Source: Nocardioides agariphilus
GTDB taxonomy: Bacteria > Actinomycetota > Actinomycetes > Propionibacteriales > Nocardioidaceae
Direction: 5' to 3'
DNA length: 64,000 nt
Assembly (NCBI RefSeq): GCF_015352445.1
Contig: NZ_JADKPO010000008.1
Coordinates: 1 to 64,000, forward strand
Part shown: in pieces, positions 41,807 through 50,637 of the stretch
How positions within the stretch are numbered: position 1 is the stretch's first letter
How the letters are laid out: the number at the start of each line of letters is the position of its first letter
Position numbers and translations under genes: made by a program
Notes under the pieces: generated by a model
Databases searched by the model: none
The model's input: the letters and a program-made list of their open reading frames with translations, nothing else
What the model was told of the DNA's origin: nothing

Positions 41807-42745
41807 GTGAGCAGCCTCGACGACGTGATGCGACACCAGCGCGGCGTCGTTGCTCGCCGGCAGGTCGAGCAGGCTGGTGAGCGAGCCGCTGACATCGCGC
41901 GCCGACTGCGCAGGCGCGAATGGGCGCTGCTGTTGCCTGGCGTGTACGTCGACCACACCGGGCCACCGTCAGGCGAGCAGCGTGCCTGGGCGGGGGTTCT
42001 CTACTACGCGCCGTCCGTCCTGGCGGATGAGTCCGTGCTGACCCCGCCCGGCCAGGAAGGTCCGATCGTGCTCGCGGTCGGCCGACAGCGCAATGTCCGT
42101 GCCCGGGAGGGCTATGCCGTGCGCTGGGTGGTCGACCTGCACTCCACGTCGCTGCTCAACGTCTCTCCGCCCCGGATGCGCATCGAGGACGCCGCCTTGA
42201 GGGTCGCGGCGCGTGCGGAGCGTGAGCTGGATGCCGTGCAGACCGTCGTCTCGGTCATCCAGCGGCGGCTGACCACGGGTGACCGCATGGTCGCGGCTCT
42301 CGAGCGGCACCCGCGGTTGCGTGGCCGGGTCCTCCTCGGCGAGGTCGTCCGCGACGCCGCCTGTGGGTCTCACTCCGTACTGGAGCGCGAGTTCCTGCGG
42401 CGAGTCGAGAGCCCGCACGGCCTGCCCGCGTCGTGCCGCCAACACCGCAGTACGGTCGGCTCGAAGGTGCGCTACGCCGACGCGAGCTATCCGGACTTCG
42501 ACACCGATGTCGAGCTCGACGGCTGGCTCTTCCACCGAGGTGCCCAACGTCATCACGACCTCCAACGCGACCTTGACTCGCTGGCTGCAGGACGGCTCAC
42601 CATCAGGTTGGGCTGGGGTCAGGTGTTCGACGGTGCCTGCCAGACTGCGGCGCGCCTCGGCACTGTGCTGGCCGCCCGAGGCTGGCGCGGTCGGCCGGTT
42701 CCCTGTGGTCCGGGCTGTCCGGCCGGGCATGTGCCGAGCCTATGA
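41807..42745 (+). CDS. DUF559-type nuclease-fold protein with AbiEi-like N-terminus
   Basis: This protein is about 312 residues long. Its N-terminus (VMRHQRGVVARRQVEQAG ... REWALLLPGVYV) resembles AbiEi-type winged-helix domains. Its C-terminus (ADASYPDFDTDVELDGWLFHRG ... HHDLQRDLDSL) resembles DUF559/Vsr-like PD-(D/E)xK folds, with a partial D...ELD motif; nuclease activity is unproven. No AbiEii toxin partner is adjacent. I start at GTG 41807. It interrupts the purine cluster on the opposite strand and sits between inverted copies of a repeat, and its TGA lies in the downstream copy. It may be a mobile cargo gene. Confidence 0.7.
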   Translation: MSSLDDVMRHQRGVVARRQVEQAGERAADIARRLRRREWALLLPGVYVDHTGPPSGEQRAWAGVLYYAPSVLADESVLTPPGQEGPIVLAVGRQRNVRAREGYAVRWVVDLHSTSLLNVSPPRMRIEDAALRVAARAERELDAVQTVVSVIQRRLTTGDRMVAALERHPRLRGRVLLGEVVRDAACGSHSVLEREFLRRVESPHGLPASCRQHRSTVGSKVRYADASYPDFDTDVELDGWLFHRGAQRHHDLQRDLDSLAAGRLTIRLGWGQVFDGACQTAARLGTVLAARGWRGRPVPCGPGCPAGHVPSL

Positions 42746-42775
42746 AGCACCAGGTGCTCCGCAGGCTCGGCAGAT
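42733..42775. repeat. Family C palindromic element, downstream copy
   Basis: This inverted counterpart of 41703-41745 (43 bases, 7 mismatches) supplies the TGA stop of the DUF559 gene (42743-42745). It ends three bases before the allE stop, between two convergent genes. Confidence 0.88.
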
Positions 42776-42778
42776 GGG

Positions 42779-43600
42779 TCAGGTGAGGGGGGCGTGGCGG
42801 TTGACGTCCTTGTAGAGCAGGTAGCGAAACGGGCCCGGGCCGCCGGCGTAGCAGGCCTGGGGGCAAAAGGCGCGCAGCCACATGAAGTCGCCGGCCTCGA
42901 CCTCGACCCAGTCGGTGTTGAGGAGGTAGACCGCCTTGCCCTCCAGTACGTAGAGGCCGTGCTCCATCACGTGGGTCTCGGGGAAGGGGATCGTCCCGCC
43001 GGGCGCGAAGCTCACGATGTTGACGTGCATGTCGTGGCTCAGGTCGTCGGTGGGCACGAACCTCGTCGTCGACCACACCCCGTCGGTGCCGGGCATCTCG
43101 ACCGGCTCGACGTCGCGCTCGTGGGTGACGAGCACGTCCGGCTCGGGGAGTCCCTCGACGCGGTGGTAGGCCTTGCGGATCCAGTGGAACGTCGCCGTCG
43201 CCTCGGAGGCGTTGCGCAGCGACCAGTCCGCGACCTGCGGGAGGTAGGCGTAGCTCCCGGGCTCCAGCTCGTACGTCGACCCGTCGGCCCGCAGGCTCAG
43301 GTGCCCGTCGACGACGAACAGCACCGCCTCCGCCTCCGGGTCCGCCTCGGGGTCCTCCGAGCCGCCGCCCGGGGCGACCTCGGCGACGTACCAGCTGAAC
43401 GTCTCGGCGAACCCCGACAGCGGCCGCGCGAGCACCCACATCCGCATCCCGTCCCAATCGGGCAGGTAGGACGCCGTGATGTCGCTCTGCGTGCGCGCCG
43501 GGATCACGGCGTACGCCTCGGTGAACCGCGCCCGGCCGTCGCCACCGGTCGTGAGCGCGGTCTGGGGCGGCAGTCCGCCTCGAGGTACGTGATAGGTCAC
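42779..43600 (-). CDS. allE: (S)-ureidoglycine aminohydrolase (bicupin)
   Basis: This bicupin protein, about 273 residues, converts (S)-ureidoglycine to (S)-ureidoglycolate and ammonia in allantoin breakdown. Two cupin units are visible: WYVAEVAPGGGSEDPEADPE with FVVDGHLSL, and VNIVSFAPGGTIPFPETHVMEHGLYVLEGKAVYLL, whose E/H/H set is the expected manganese site. The GTG at 43600 has GAGGAG five bases upstream and overlaps the allB stop (GTGA). The enzyme that would make its substrate from allantoate (AllC-type) is not in the window. Confidence 0.88.
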   Translation of the reverse strand: MTYHVPRGGLPPQTALTTGGDGRARFTEAYAVIPARTQSDITASYLPDWDGMRMWVLARPLSGFAETFSWYVAEVAPGGGSEDPEADPEAEAVLFVVDGHLSLRADGSTYELEPGSYAYLPQVADWSLRNASEATATFHWIRKAYHRVEGLPEPDVLVTHERDVEPVEMPGTDGVWSTTRFVPTDDLSHDMHVNIVSFAPGGTIPFPETHVMEHGLYVLEGKAVYLLNTDWVEVEAGDFMWLRAFCPQACYAGGPGPFRYLLYKDVNRHAPLT

Positions 43601-44934
43601 GGCGTCTCCTCTCGTGCCAGCAGTCGTCCTCGCGGCCCATCCTCGTCGCCGACGGGTACGCCGCGCAGCCAGGTCTCGCGTACCTCGCCGACCAGCTCGA
43701 GGCCGGCGTAGGCAGAGACGGGGTTGCGGTGCTTGAGCCGGACGGGGTCCACGACGAACGAGGCGTCGGGCGCGAACCGCACGAGGTCGGCCTGCGCGCC
43801 CACGGCGATCCGGCCCCGGTCGGACAGGCCGACCCGTGAGGCGGGCGTGGACGCCATCCATCGCACCACGTCGACCAGCGAGCAGCCGCGTGCGCGTGCG
43901 CCGGTCCACACGGCCGGGAGTCCGAGCTGCACCGAGGAGATGCCGCCCCAGGCCCGGCCGAAGTCGCCCTCGCCGAGCCGCTTGAGCGTGGCGGTGCACG
44001 GGGAGTGGTCCGAGACCACCATGTCGAGGTCCCCGGCTTCCAGGGCGGACCACAGCTGCTCGCGGTTGCCGGCCTCACGGATCGGCGGGCAGCACTTGAA
44101 CTCGGTCGACCCGTCGTCGATCTGCTCGGCCGCGAAGGTCAGGTAGTGGGGGCAGGTCTCGACCGTCACGTCGGCGCCCGCCCGCTGACCGACGCGGATC
44201 GCCTCGAGTGCCGTGGCGCTGCACAGGTGGACGACGTGGGCCTTCGCGCCGGACTGCAGGGCCTGTCGTATCACCCGGGCGACCGCGACGTCCTCGGACT
44301 CGTGGGGACGCGAGGCGAGGAACCCGCTGTAACGCGGCCCGTCGACCAGGTGCTCCTCGATCAGCGCTCCGTCCTCGGCGTGCACGACCATCAGCGCGCC
44401 GATCCGTGCGCACTCTCGCATCGCGGCGCCGAACGCCGCCTCCTCGAGGTGGGGGAACTCGGGGACGCCCGAGTCGAGCAGGAAGCACTTGAACCCGAAG
44501 ACGCCGGCGTCGTGCAGCGCCGCCAGGTCGGCGAGGTTCGAGGGGACCGCCCCGCCCCAGAACCCGACGTCGACGAAGCACTGGCCCTCGGCTGCTGCCC
44601 GCTTGATCTCCAGCGCCGCCACGGTCGTGGTCGGCGGGATCGAGTTCAGCGGCATGTCGAGGATCGTCGTCACGCCGCCCGCAGCGGCCGCCGCGGTCGC
44701 GGTCGCGAACCCTTCCCACTCGGTGCGGCCCGGTTCGTTGACGTGCACGTGGGTGTCGACCAGCCCGGGCAGCAGCACCTCGTCGTCGTCGAGGGTGACC
44801 GATGTCGCCGCCGGAAGCTCCTCGTCGTACGACGTCACGGCGACGATGCGGCCCCGCGAGATGCCTACGGACACGGGGATCTCACGCCGCCCGACGACCG
44901 CCCGCCGGGCCTTGACCACGAGGTCAGCTGCCAC
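43597..44934 (-). CDS. allB: Allantoinase
   Basis: This cyclic amidohydrolase, about 445 residues, opens allantoin to allantoate. Metal-site features are PGLVDTHVHVNEPGRTEWEG, the lysine expected to be carboxylated in GVFGFKCFLLDSG, HAEDGALIEEH and VVSDHSPC. I place the start at GTG 44934 (VAADLVVKARRA), overlapping uraH by 11 bases; no clear Shine-Dalgarno is visible, so coupling is likely. Dihydropyrimidinase is the main alternative, but the neighbours favour allantoinase. Confidence 0.93.
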   Translation of the reverse strand: MAADLVVKARRAVVGRREIPVSVGISRGRIVAVTSYDEELPAATSVTLDDDEVLLPGLVDTHVHVNEPGRTEWEGFATATAAAAAGGVTTILDMPLNSIPPTTTVAALEIKRAAAEGQCFVDVGFWGGAVPSNLADLAALHDAGVFGFKCFLLDSGVPEFPHLEEAAFGAAMRECARIGALMVVHAEDGALIEEHLVDGPRYSGFLASRPHESEDVAVARVIRQALQSGAKAHVVHLCSATALEAIRVGQRAGADVTVETCPHYLTFAAEQIDDGSTEFKCCPPIREAGNREQLWSALEAGDLDMVVSDHSPCTATLKRLGEGDFGRAWGGISSVQLGLPAVWTGARARGCSLVDVVRWMASTPASRVGLSDRGRIAVGAQADLVRFAPDASFVVDPVRLKHRNPVSAYAGLELVGEVRETWLRGVPVGDEDGPRGRLLAREETP

Positions 44935-45220
44935 GGTAGGTCGAATAGCCGTAGGGCGAGAGCAGCAGCGGCACGTGGTGGTGGCGCTCGTCGGTGACGG
45001 TGAAGACGACGACCACCTCGGGGAAGAAGACCCCGTTGGTCTCGAAGCGCAGCGCATAGCGGCCCAGGGACAGCTCGCCGCCCAGCGAGCCGACGCGGCC
45101 GTCGGCGTCGGTGACGCCGGAGTCGAGGACCTCGCCGGCGCGGTTCTCCAGTCGTACGGCGATCCCTGCCGCCGGACGACCGGCGGCCGTGTCGAGCACG
45201 TGGGTCGAGAGCGTGGCCAT
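44924..45220 (-). CDS. uraH: 5-hydroxyisourate hydrolase
   Basis: This 98-residue transthyretin-like enzyme hydrolyses 5-hydroxyisourate, the uricase product. It has the N-terminal STHVLDTAAGRPA motif and the diagnostic C-terminal YRGS. It starts two bases after the uraD stop and overlaps allB. Confidence 0.96.
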   Translation of the reverse strand: MATLSTHVLDTAAGRPAAGIAVRLENRAGEVLDSGVTDADGRVGSLGGELSLGRYALRFETNGVFFPEVVVVFTVTDERHHHVPLLLSPYGYSTYRGS

Positions 45221-45222
45221 GA

Positions 45223-45657
45223 CTAGCGTCCTTCCAGGCTCTGCAGTCGGAGCAGGGCGATCTCCCTGAGGTTGTCGACGGTCTCCGCGCGTTCGGTGGC
45301 GTCGTCGTTGCCGAGCCGGCGCTCGAGCTCGGCCAGGATCTCCTCGGCGTCACGACCGGCCGCCCGGATCAGGAAGACCCGGTCGAACCTGGCCTCGTAG
45401 GCCGCGTTGCCGGCGACCAGCCGCTCCGACGGGGAGACCCCGGCCTGCTCCCTCTGCGACTGCGTCCCGCCGCGCTCGCCGATGCGCGGATGAGCCGACA
45501 GTGCCTGCTCGAGCTCCTCGTCCGAGAGCGCACGAGCCGCCGCGTCCGCCGCAGCCAGCAACGCCGAGCGGTCGGCGTAGGGACCACCGGACAGCACCTG
45601 ATCGGCCCACCGTGGCACCGACAGGCAGCCCAGCAGCTGCTCGCGGGTGGGGTTCAT
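45223..45657 (-). CDS. uraD: OHCU decarboxylase
   Basis: This 2-oxo-4-hydroxy-4-carboxy-5-ureidoimidazoline decarboxylase, about 144 residues, gives S-allantoin in the last step of urate oxidation. The conserved motif SAHPRIGERG carries the catalytic histidine and is followed by NAAYEARFDRVFLIRAAGR. The ATG at 45657 overlaps the uricase stop (ATGA). Confidence 0.93.
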   Translation of the reverse strand: MNPTREQLLGCLSVPRWADQVLSGGPYADRSALLAAADAAARALSDEELEQALSAHPRIGERGGTQSQREQAGVSPSERLVAGNAAYEARFDRVFLIRAAGRDAEEILAELERRLGNDDATERAETVDNLREIALLRLQSLEGR

Positions 45658-46526
45658 GCCGGGGGCTCCCTGAGCACCGTGCACTCGATCAGCCCGTACG
45701 GGCGGTCCGCGGCGATGAACACCTCCCCGTGGTTCTCCACGGGCACCTCGAAGCCGGAGAAGTCCACGAGGAAGTGGTGCCTGTTGGGCGCGGAGAAGGA
45801 GATCTCGGCGATCCCGGGCAAGGTGTCCACCACCGCCGCGCCCATCACGTAGAGCGTCTCCTGCAGCGCCCGCGAGTACGTCGTGGCGAACGTCGAAAGC
45901 AGCACGTCGCGCACGTCGTCGTACGACGAGTTCCAGTCACGTCGGTGGTCTGACTGGCTTCGGTGGTCGAGCTCGTCGAGACCATCGTGTCGCCACTGCG
46001 CCACCAACGACGTCGCCAGGATCCGGTCGTCGGTCTCGGCCAGCGTCGTGAACTCGTCGACCAGGAACCCCTTGAACTCGGAGTCCGTGGACTTCATCAC
46101 GACCAGGTCGCGGAAGCCGGAGACGACGCTCGCGGTGTCGCGGCCGACGGTGACCACGCACGTGCGGGTCTCGCCACCACGCCTGAGGAACGCGTGCGAT
46201 CCGAGCCGGTCCCACGCGTACTGTTCGACGCGCACCTCCGCCTCCCGTGCGGCAGGTGTGGCCTCCAAGAGCCGGCGGGCCAGCGCCAGCGCGTAGTCCT
46301 CCGGGGAGGAGACGCCGTGCAGCTTGGCGTAGGCGAACGCCGTGTTCTTCTGCGTGTCGGTCGGCAGCACCGCGGCCTGGTCGCCGTCGATGTGCGCCCC
46401 GGCGAAGTCCCCTCGCAGCGAGCTGCTGACATTGAGGTCGACGATCTCGTGGTGAGGGCTGTCGCGGATGATGCGGACCACGCGGCTCTCGGCCTTGCCG
46501 TACTGGTTCGCTCCCAGCGTCGCCAT
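45654..46526 (-). CDS. uaZ: Urate oxidase (uricase)
   Basis: This 290-residue cofactor-free enzyme oxidises urate to 5-hydroxyisourate. Family segments are NQYGKAESRVVRI, LPTDTQKNTAFAYAK, DLVVMKSTDSEFKGF and SFSAPNRHHFLVDFSGF. Between AQWRH and DWNSSYDDVRD there is an extra stretch (DGLDELDHRSQSD) encoded by a repeat-like sequence at 45961-45987, where I would expect only a few residues. It heads the uaZ-uraD-uraH-allB-allE transcript. Confidence 0.94.
   Translation of the reverse strand: MATLGANQYGKAESRVVRIIRDSPHHEIVDLNVSSSLRGDFAGAHIDGDQAAVLPTDTQKNTAFAYAKLHGVSSPEDYALALARRLLEATPAAREAEVRVEQYAWDRLGSHAFLRRGGETRTCVVTVGRDTASVVSGFRDLVVMKSTDSEFKGFLVDEFTTLAETDDRILATSLVAQWRHDGLDELDHRSQSDHRRDWNSSYDDVRDVLLSTFATTYSRALQETLYVMGAAVVDTLPGIAEISFSAPNRHHFLVDFSGFEVPVENHGEVFIAADRPYGLIECTVLREPPA
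45961..45987 (-). repeat. Family D repeat-like insert in frame within uricase
   Basis: On the minus strand this contains ggtctcgacgagctcgacc, an imperfect hairpin that, from memory, resembles a dispersed repeat in Nocardioides-type genomes. It encodes GLDELD at a loop preceding DWNSSYDDV. Only one copy is in this window, so its repeat status rests on that recollection. Confidence 0.55.
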
Positions 46527-46639
46527 GGGCCGACACTAGCCACTAGCGTGCGGCCGTGGCTGGCTCGCCGCCGGGTGATGACGTACTCGCGGAGCGCCTG
46601 CGAAGCCTCCGCGCCGCCCCTCGATGCGGCGGCGAGGAG

Positions 46640-46713
46640 CTTGTAACGCGGGGTTATGCCATCCCCCCAAGCCTCGCGGCACGTGCTCGGGACGCATAAC
46701 CCCGCGTTACAAG
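46640..46713. repeat. Dispersed palindromic element, family B copy 2
   Basis: Perfect 20-bp inverted ends (46640-46659 starting cttgtaacgcgg, and 46694-46713) flank a 34-base centre. The centre aligns to the copy at 35026-35093 in the opposite orientation. The element ends four bases after the stop of the DUF6986 gene and could form a transcript end. Confidence 0.9.
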
Positions 46714-46717
46714 CCGC

Positions 46718-47956
46718 TCAGCGCCGCGCCAGGGCGCGCAGGCCGGCGGCGTCGAGACCGCATCCGTCGGTGACCTCGGGGGCGTCGACGGCGCCGCAGT
46801 CCAGACCGCGCAGCACGAAGTCAGCCAGGGCGCGAGCGGTGGCCGGCTCGTCGGCGATGCCCGAGGACCGTTGGTCGGTGTAGTCGCGCAGGCGTGCCAG
46901 GGCGCGGGGCAGGCTGGTGCGGAAGAAGGCGTACGTCGCGGCGTACCTGGTCGGCAGGTGGCCGGGGTGCAGGTCCCAGCCCTGGTAGAAGCCGCGCTCC
47001 AGGGACCGCGTGACCAAGCGGTGGTGGTTGAGCCAGGCCTCGTGGACGGAGTCGCCGTCGCCGACGGGCAGCACGTTGGTGGAGCCGTCGGACAGGCGTA
47101 CGCCGGTACCCGCCGCGGCCGCCTGCATGACGAGCTTGGCGTGGTCGGCGACCGGGTGCTCCAGCGACTGCTGCGCGGCCGCGATGCCGCAGAACGCGGA
47201 GTAGTCGTAGGTGCCGTAGTGCAGCGCGGTCAGGCGGCCACCGGATGCGTGTACCATCCGCGCGACGAGCGCCGTGCCGTCAGGACCCAGCACGGACTGC
47301 GGGGTCTCGACCTGGATCTCGAAGCGGATCGCCTGGGCGGCCAGGCCCAGCTCGTCCTCGATCGTCGAGGCGGCGTGCACGAACGCCGCGACCTGCTCGG
47401 TGCTCGTCACCTTGGGCAGCGTCACCACGAACGCGTCGAGCTCGCCCCTGGCCTCGGTGAACGCGGCCAGGAAGCGCGTCAGGGTGCGCACGCCTCGAGC
47501 CCTGGTCGGCTTCTCGAAGGACTTGATCCGGATACCGGAGAACGGCGGTCCCGGGTCAGGCTCTGCCTGCTGCGACTCGGCGAGCGCGTGCGCCGTCGTA
47601 CGCGCGTGGTCGTCCTCGGCGGCCTCGTCGTGCCCGACGTAGCCGTCCTCGAAGTCGATGCGCAGGTCCTCGACGGGCTCCTCGCGCAGCTTGGCCGTGA
47701 CCCGCCGGATGATGTCGGCGTCGGCGACGACGAGGGCGAACTTGTCGGCGTGCTCGTCGATGAGCCCGGCCGCCTGCGCTCCCCACTGCTGGGCCGTGTC
47801 GGCGGCGTACTGGTCGGCCGGGACGTACGCCGTGTGCACCGGCTGCCGGCCAGGCCGCTCGCCCGGATAGCGCGACGCCAGCGCCGCGTCAGCCTCCGCC
47901 AGCCGCTCGTCGAGCTCCGTGGCGAGGCGGGCGCTGAGCTCGTCGGGATCGATCAT
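46718..47956 (-). CDS. DUF6986 aldolase/citrate-lyase-like protein
   Basis: This protein, about 412 residues, is related to HpcH/HpaI-type aldolases and malate-synthase-like TIM barrels. It contains LRIDFEDGYVG, GIRIKSFEKPTRARGVRTL, IRFEIQVETPQSVLGPDG and LHYGTYDYSAFCGI, which place an acidic metal site like that of citrate lyase beta subunits. It lies directly upstream of uricase on the same strand and may act on a purine-derived two-carbon product. This is inference. Start choice is uncertain: ATG 47956, 47974 and 47983 are in frame. Confidence 0.75.
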   Translation of the reverse strand: MIDPDELSARLATELDERLAEADAALASRYPGERPGRQPVHTAYVPADQYAADTAQQWGAQAAGLIDEHADKFALVVADADIIRRVTAKLREEPVEDLRIDFEDGYVGHDEAAEDDHARTTAHALAESQQAEPDPGPPFSGIRIKSFEKPTRARGVRTLTRFLAAFTEARGELDAFVVTLPKVTSTEQVAAFVHAASTIEDELGLAAQAIRFEIQVETPQSVLGPDGTALVARMVHASGGRLTALHYGTYDYSAFCGIAAAQQSLEHPVADHAKLVMQAAAAGTGVRLSDGSTNVLPVGDGDSVHEAWLNHHRLVTRSLERGFYQGWDLHPGHLPTRYAATYAFFRTSLPRALARLRDYTDQRSSGIADEPATARALADFVLRGLDCGAVDAPEVTDGCGLDAAGLRALARR

Positions 47957-47984
47957 CCGGCCATGATCGGCCATCGGGTGCATC

Positions 47985-47990
47985 TACTCT
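47985..47990 (+). promoter_or_regulatory. Putative -10 element for leaderless AIM24-family mRNA
   Basis: TACTCT ends seven bases before the ATG at 47998 with no Shine-Dalgarno between, as expected for a leaderless transcript. It lies inside the 41-bp divergent gap shared with the DUF6986 gene. Confidence 0.45.
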
Positions 47991-47997
47991 TCACCGC

Positions 47998-48708
47998 ATG
48001 CAATCTGAGCTCTTCGACCAGAGCAACCTGGAGAACCAGTCCCAGCAGCGTTTCGCGCTGCAGAACAGCCAGCTGCTGCGCGTCTCCCTGGGACCTGACG
48101 TGCTGGCGGTCAAGGGCGCGATGGTCGCCTACCAGGGGCGCGTGGAGTTCTTGCACGAGAAGGCCGGCAGCGTGGGCAAGCTGCTCAAGAAGATGGTCAC
48201 CTCCGAGGACATGCCGCTGATGCGGGTCACCGGACAGGGCGAGGTCTTCTTCGCCAGCGACGCCGGGTACGTCTACCTGCTCGAGCTCGGCGGCGACGCG
48301 ATCAGCGTCAACGGCCGCAACCTGCTCGCCTTCGACGCAGCGATGACCTGGGACATCAACCGGGTCAAGGGCGCGGGCATGATGGCGGGCGGTCTGTTCA
48401 ACACCACCGTCTCCGGCCAGGGCACCGTGGCGCTGTGCACGGTCGGCAAGCCGGTCGTGCTCGACTGCGCCAGCCAGCCGACGTACGTCGACGTGCAGGC
48501 GTGCGTCGCCTGGTCGGCCAACCTGGTGCCCAACGTGGTGAACTCGATGAAGTTCTCCTCGATGATCCGCGGCGGCTCGGGTGAGGCCTTCCAGTACGCC
48601 TTCCACGGTCCCGGCTTCGTCGTCGTCCAGCCCAGCGAGTGGACGCCCCCGACCCACAACACGGGCGGTGGTGGCGGCGGCATGATCGGCAACCTGCTCA
48701 ACGGCTGA
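47998..48708 (+). CDS. AIM24 family protein
   Basis: This 236-residue protein belongs to the AIM24 (DUF124/TIGR00266-like) family, with beta-rich segments such as VKGAMVAYQGRVEFLHEKAG and GQGEVFFASDAGYVYLLEL, and a glycine-rich end (NTGGGGGGMIGNLLNG). Function in bacteria is not established. No signal peptide or membrane helix is evident. Confidence 0.82.
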   Translation: MQSELFDQSNLENQSQQRFALQNSQLLRVSLGPDVLAVKGAMVAYQGRVEFLHEKAGSVGKLLKKMVTSEDMPLMRVTGQGEVFFASDAGYVYLLELGGDAISVNGRNLLAFDAAMTWDINRVKGAGMMAGGLFNTTVSGQGTVALCTVGKPVVLDCASQPTYVDVQACVAWSANLVPNVVNSMKFSSMIRGGSGEAFQYAFHGPGFVVVQPSEWTPPTHNTGGGGGGMIGNLLNG

Positions 48709-48761
48709 ACGCGACCGTCACTGGTCGGACCGGACGACCGGCCCGACCAGCAGGTCGAGAC

Positions 48762-49409
48762 TCAGCCCTTGGTGACCGAGGTGTTGGCGAACTTGTCGTG
48801 CCAGCCGCGCTTGAGCGGGTCCTGGCTGATCGTGACGGCGATGGCGATGGCGATCACCAGGCTGGCCAGGCTCAGCAGCACGCCGATCACCGGGATCACG
48901 CTGGCGATGCCCACGACGTACCAGATGTTGCGGCGCATGGCCTCGTCGGTCGTGGGGTTGCCACCCGACGCACCGTGGACCTTCAGCCCCATGATCTGCT
49001 TGCCGAGCGTCTGGCCGCGGTTGGACTCCAGGTAGATGTAGTAGCCCAGGTAGGCGATGCCACCGAGCAGGCCACCCACGACGGTGCCGAGCGCCGCACC
49101 GAGCGCGAAGCTGACGACGCCGAAGATGATGCCGTCGATCAGCCGGGCCAAGAACCGGGGGAGCACCCCGGCCGGCTGGGCCCCCGCGACCGGCGGTGGA
49201 CCCATGGGAGCGACCGGGTAGGGGTCGGCGCCGTAGGGGTTGCTGCCCGTCGGAGCCGCGCCGTACGGCGACTGGCCGGCGGTGGGCGGGTTGCCGGCGT
49301 AGGGGTCGGCCGGCGGTGGCGGCTGGGAGGCGTAGGGGTTCGGCGGGGGCGGCGGAGTACTGCCAGCCCCCTCGGGTGTGTCCGACGGGGGCGGCGGGGT
49401 CTCTGTCAT
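48762..49409 (-). CDS. RDD family membrane protein
   Basis: This protein, about 215 residues, has a proline/tyrosine-rich cytoplasmic N-terminus (1-80, repeated NPYA/DPYA segments) and an RDD domain with about three membrane helices. The signature residues are in FLARLIDGIIFG and RGQTLGKQIMGLKV. RDD proteins are of uncertain function; some act in ion transport. It is convergent with the AIM24 gene. Confidence 0.87.
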   Translation of the reverse strand: MTETPPPPSDTPEGAGSTPPPPPNPYASQPPPPADPYAGNPPTAGQSPYGAAPTGSNPYGADPYPVAPMGPPPVAGAQPAGVLPRFLARLIDGIIFGVVSFALGAALGTVVGGLLGGIAYLGYYIYLESNRGQTLGKQIMGLKVHGASGGNPTTDEAMRRNIWYVVGIASVIPVIGVLLSLASLVIAIAIAVTISQDPLKRGWHDKFANTSVTKG

Positions 49410-49425
49410 GGGCTGAAGGTAGTCC

Positions 49426-49467
49426 AAAAGCACCGACCCGCCCAGGCATTCCTGGACGGGTCGGTGC
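49426..49467 (-). terminator. Intrinsic terminator downstream of ino1
   Basis: Arms 49430-49446 and 49451-49467 pair over 17 bp with one mismatch around catt, and TTTT follows on the minus strand (49429-49426). It lies 59 bases after the ino1 stop. Confidence 0.85.
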
Positions 49468-49525
49468 GATAGGTCGACCTGGCGCGAGACGAGTTGCCCT
49501 CGTCCCTCGGGCTACCTCTTCGGGC

Positions 49526-50611
49526 TCACTCCTCGCCGGCGATGAAGGCCTCGACGCGGCGGCGGCCCTCGTCGTCGGGCAGCTGCACGGGCGGGGACTT
49601 CATCAGGTAGGAGGACGCCGAGATGATCGGGCCACCGAGGCCGCGGTCCTTGGCGATCTTGGCGGCGCGGACGGCGTCGATGATGATGCCCGCGGAGTTG
49701 GGGGAGTCCCAGACCTCGAGCTTGTACTCGAGGTTGAGCGGGACGTCGCCGAAGGCGCGGCCCTCGAGGCGGACGTAGGCCCACTTGCGGTCATCGAGCC
49801 ACGCGACGTAGTCGGACGGGCCGATGTGCACGTTGCGGTCGTGGGTCTTGCCCGCGAGCTCACCGTGCAGGTTGGAGGTCACGGACTGGGTCTTGGAGAC
49901 CTTCTTGGACTCCAGGCGCTCGCGCTCGAGCATGTTCTTGAAGTCCATGTTGCCGCCGACGTTGAGCTGGTAGGTGCGATCCAGCGCCACGCCACGGTCC
50001 TCGAACAGCTTGGCCATCACGCGGTGGGTGATGGTCGCGCCGACCTGGGACTTGATGTCGTCGCCGATGATCGGGACGCCGGCGTCCTCGAACTTCTTGG
50101 CCCACACGGGGTCGGAGGCGATGAAGACCGGCAGCGCGTTAACGAACGCGACACCCGCGTCGATGGCGCACTGGGCGTAGAACTTGTCGGCCTGCTCGGA
50201 GCCCACCGGGAGGTAGCTCACGAGCACGTCGGCCTGGGTGTCCTTGAGGACCTGGACCACGTCGACCGGGTCGGCCGCGGACTCCTCGATGGTCTCGCGG
50301 TAGTACTTGCCGAGGCCGTCCATCGTCGGGCCACGCTGCACCTCAATGCCCAGCGTGGGCACCTCGGCGATCTTGATCGTGTTGTTCTCGGAGGCGTTGA
50401 TGGCCTCGGAGAGGTCCTTGCCGACCTTCTTGTCATCGACGTCGAAGGCAGCGACGAACTGCAGGTCGGAGACGTGGTAGTCACCGAAGGTGACGTGCAT
50501 CAGACCCGGCACCGTGGTGCCCGCCTCTGCGTTGGCGTAGTACTGAACGCCCTGGATGAGGGACGTGGCACAGTTGCCAACGCCCACGATTGCTACTCGA
50601 ACCGATCCCAT
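49526..50611 (-). CDS. ino1: Inositol-3-phosphate synthase
   Basis: This enzyme, about 361 residues, makes 1L-myo-inositol 1-phosphate from glucose 6-phosphate, feeding phosphatidylinositol and mycothiol. It has the NAD motif [17 protein letters not shown] and the active-site region [28 protein letters not shown], then [13 protein letters not shown]. The ATG at 50611 has AGGAAG eight bases upstream. The ino1-padR-ponA-GT87 order matches Rv0046c-Rv0051 of M. tuberculosis. Confidence 0.95.
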   Translation of the reverse strand: MGSVRVAIVGVGNCATSLIQGVQYYANAEAGTTVPGLMHVTFGDYHVSDLQFVAAFDVDDKKVGKDLSEAINASENNTIKIAEVPTLGIEVQRGPTMDGLGKYYRETIEESAADPVDVVQVLKDTQADVLVSYLPVGSEQADKFYAQCAIDAGVAFVNALPVFIASDPVWAKKFEDAGVPIIGDDIKSQVGATITHRVMAKLFEDRGVALDRTYQLNVGGNMDFKNMLERERLESKKVSKTQSVTSNLHGELAGKTHDRNVHIGPSDYVAWLDDRKWAYVRLEGRAFGDVPLNLEYKLEVWDSPNSAGIIIDAVRAAKIAKDRGLGGPIISASSYLMKSPPVQLPDDEGRRRVEAFIAGEE

Positions 50612-50637
50612 GCCGGGTCTTCCTCTCTTCACTCGTC

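Noticed and set aside
41807-42745. Complete type IV toxin-antitoxin (AbiE) system
   Set aside because: Only an AbiEi-like N-terminus is visible; there is no adjacent AbiEii nucleotidyltransferase gene.
44320-44340. Possible third copy of the tgtaacgcgg element in allB
   Set aside because: Only the core gtaacgcgg matches and there is no inverted partner; likely chance.
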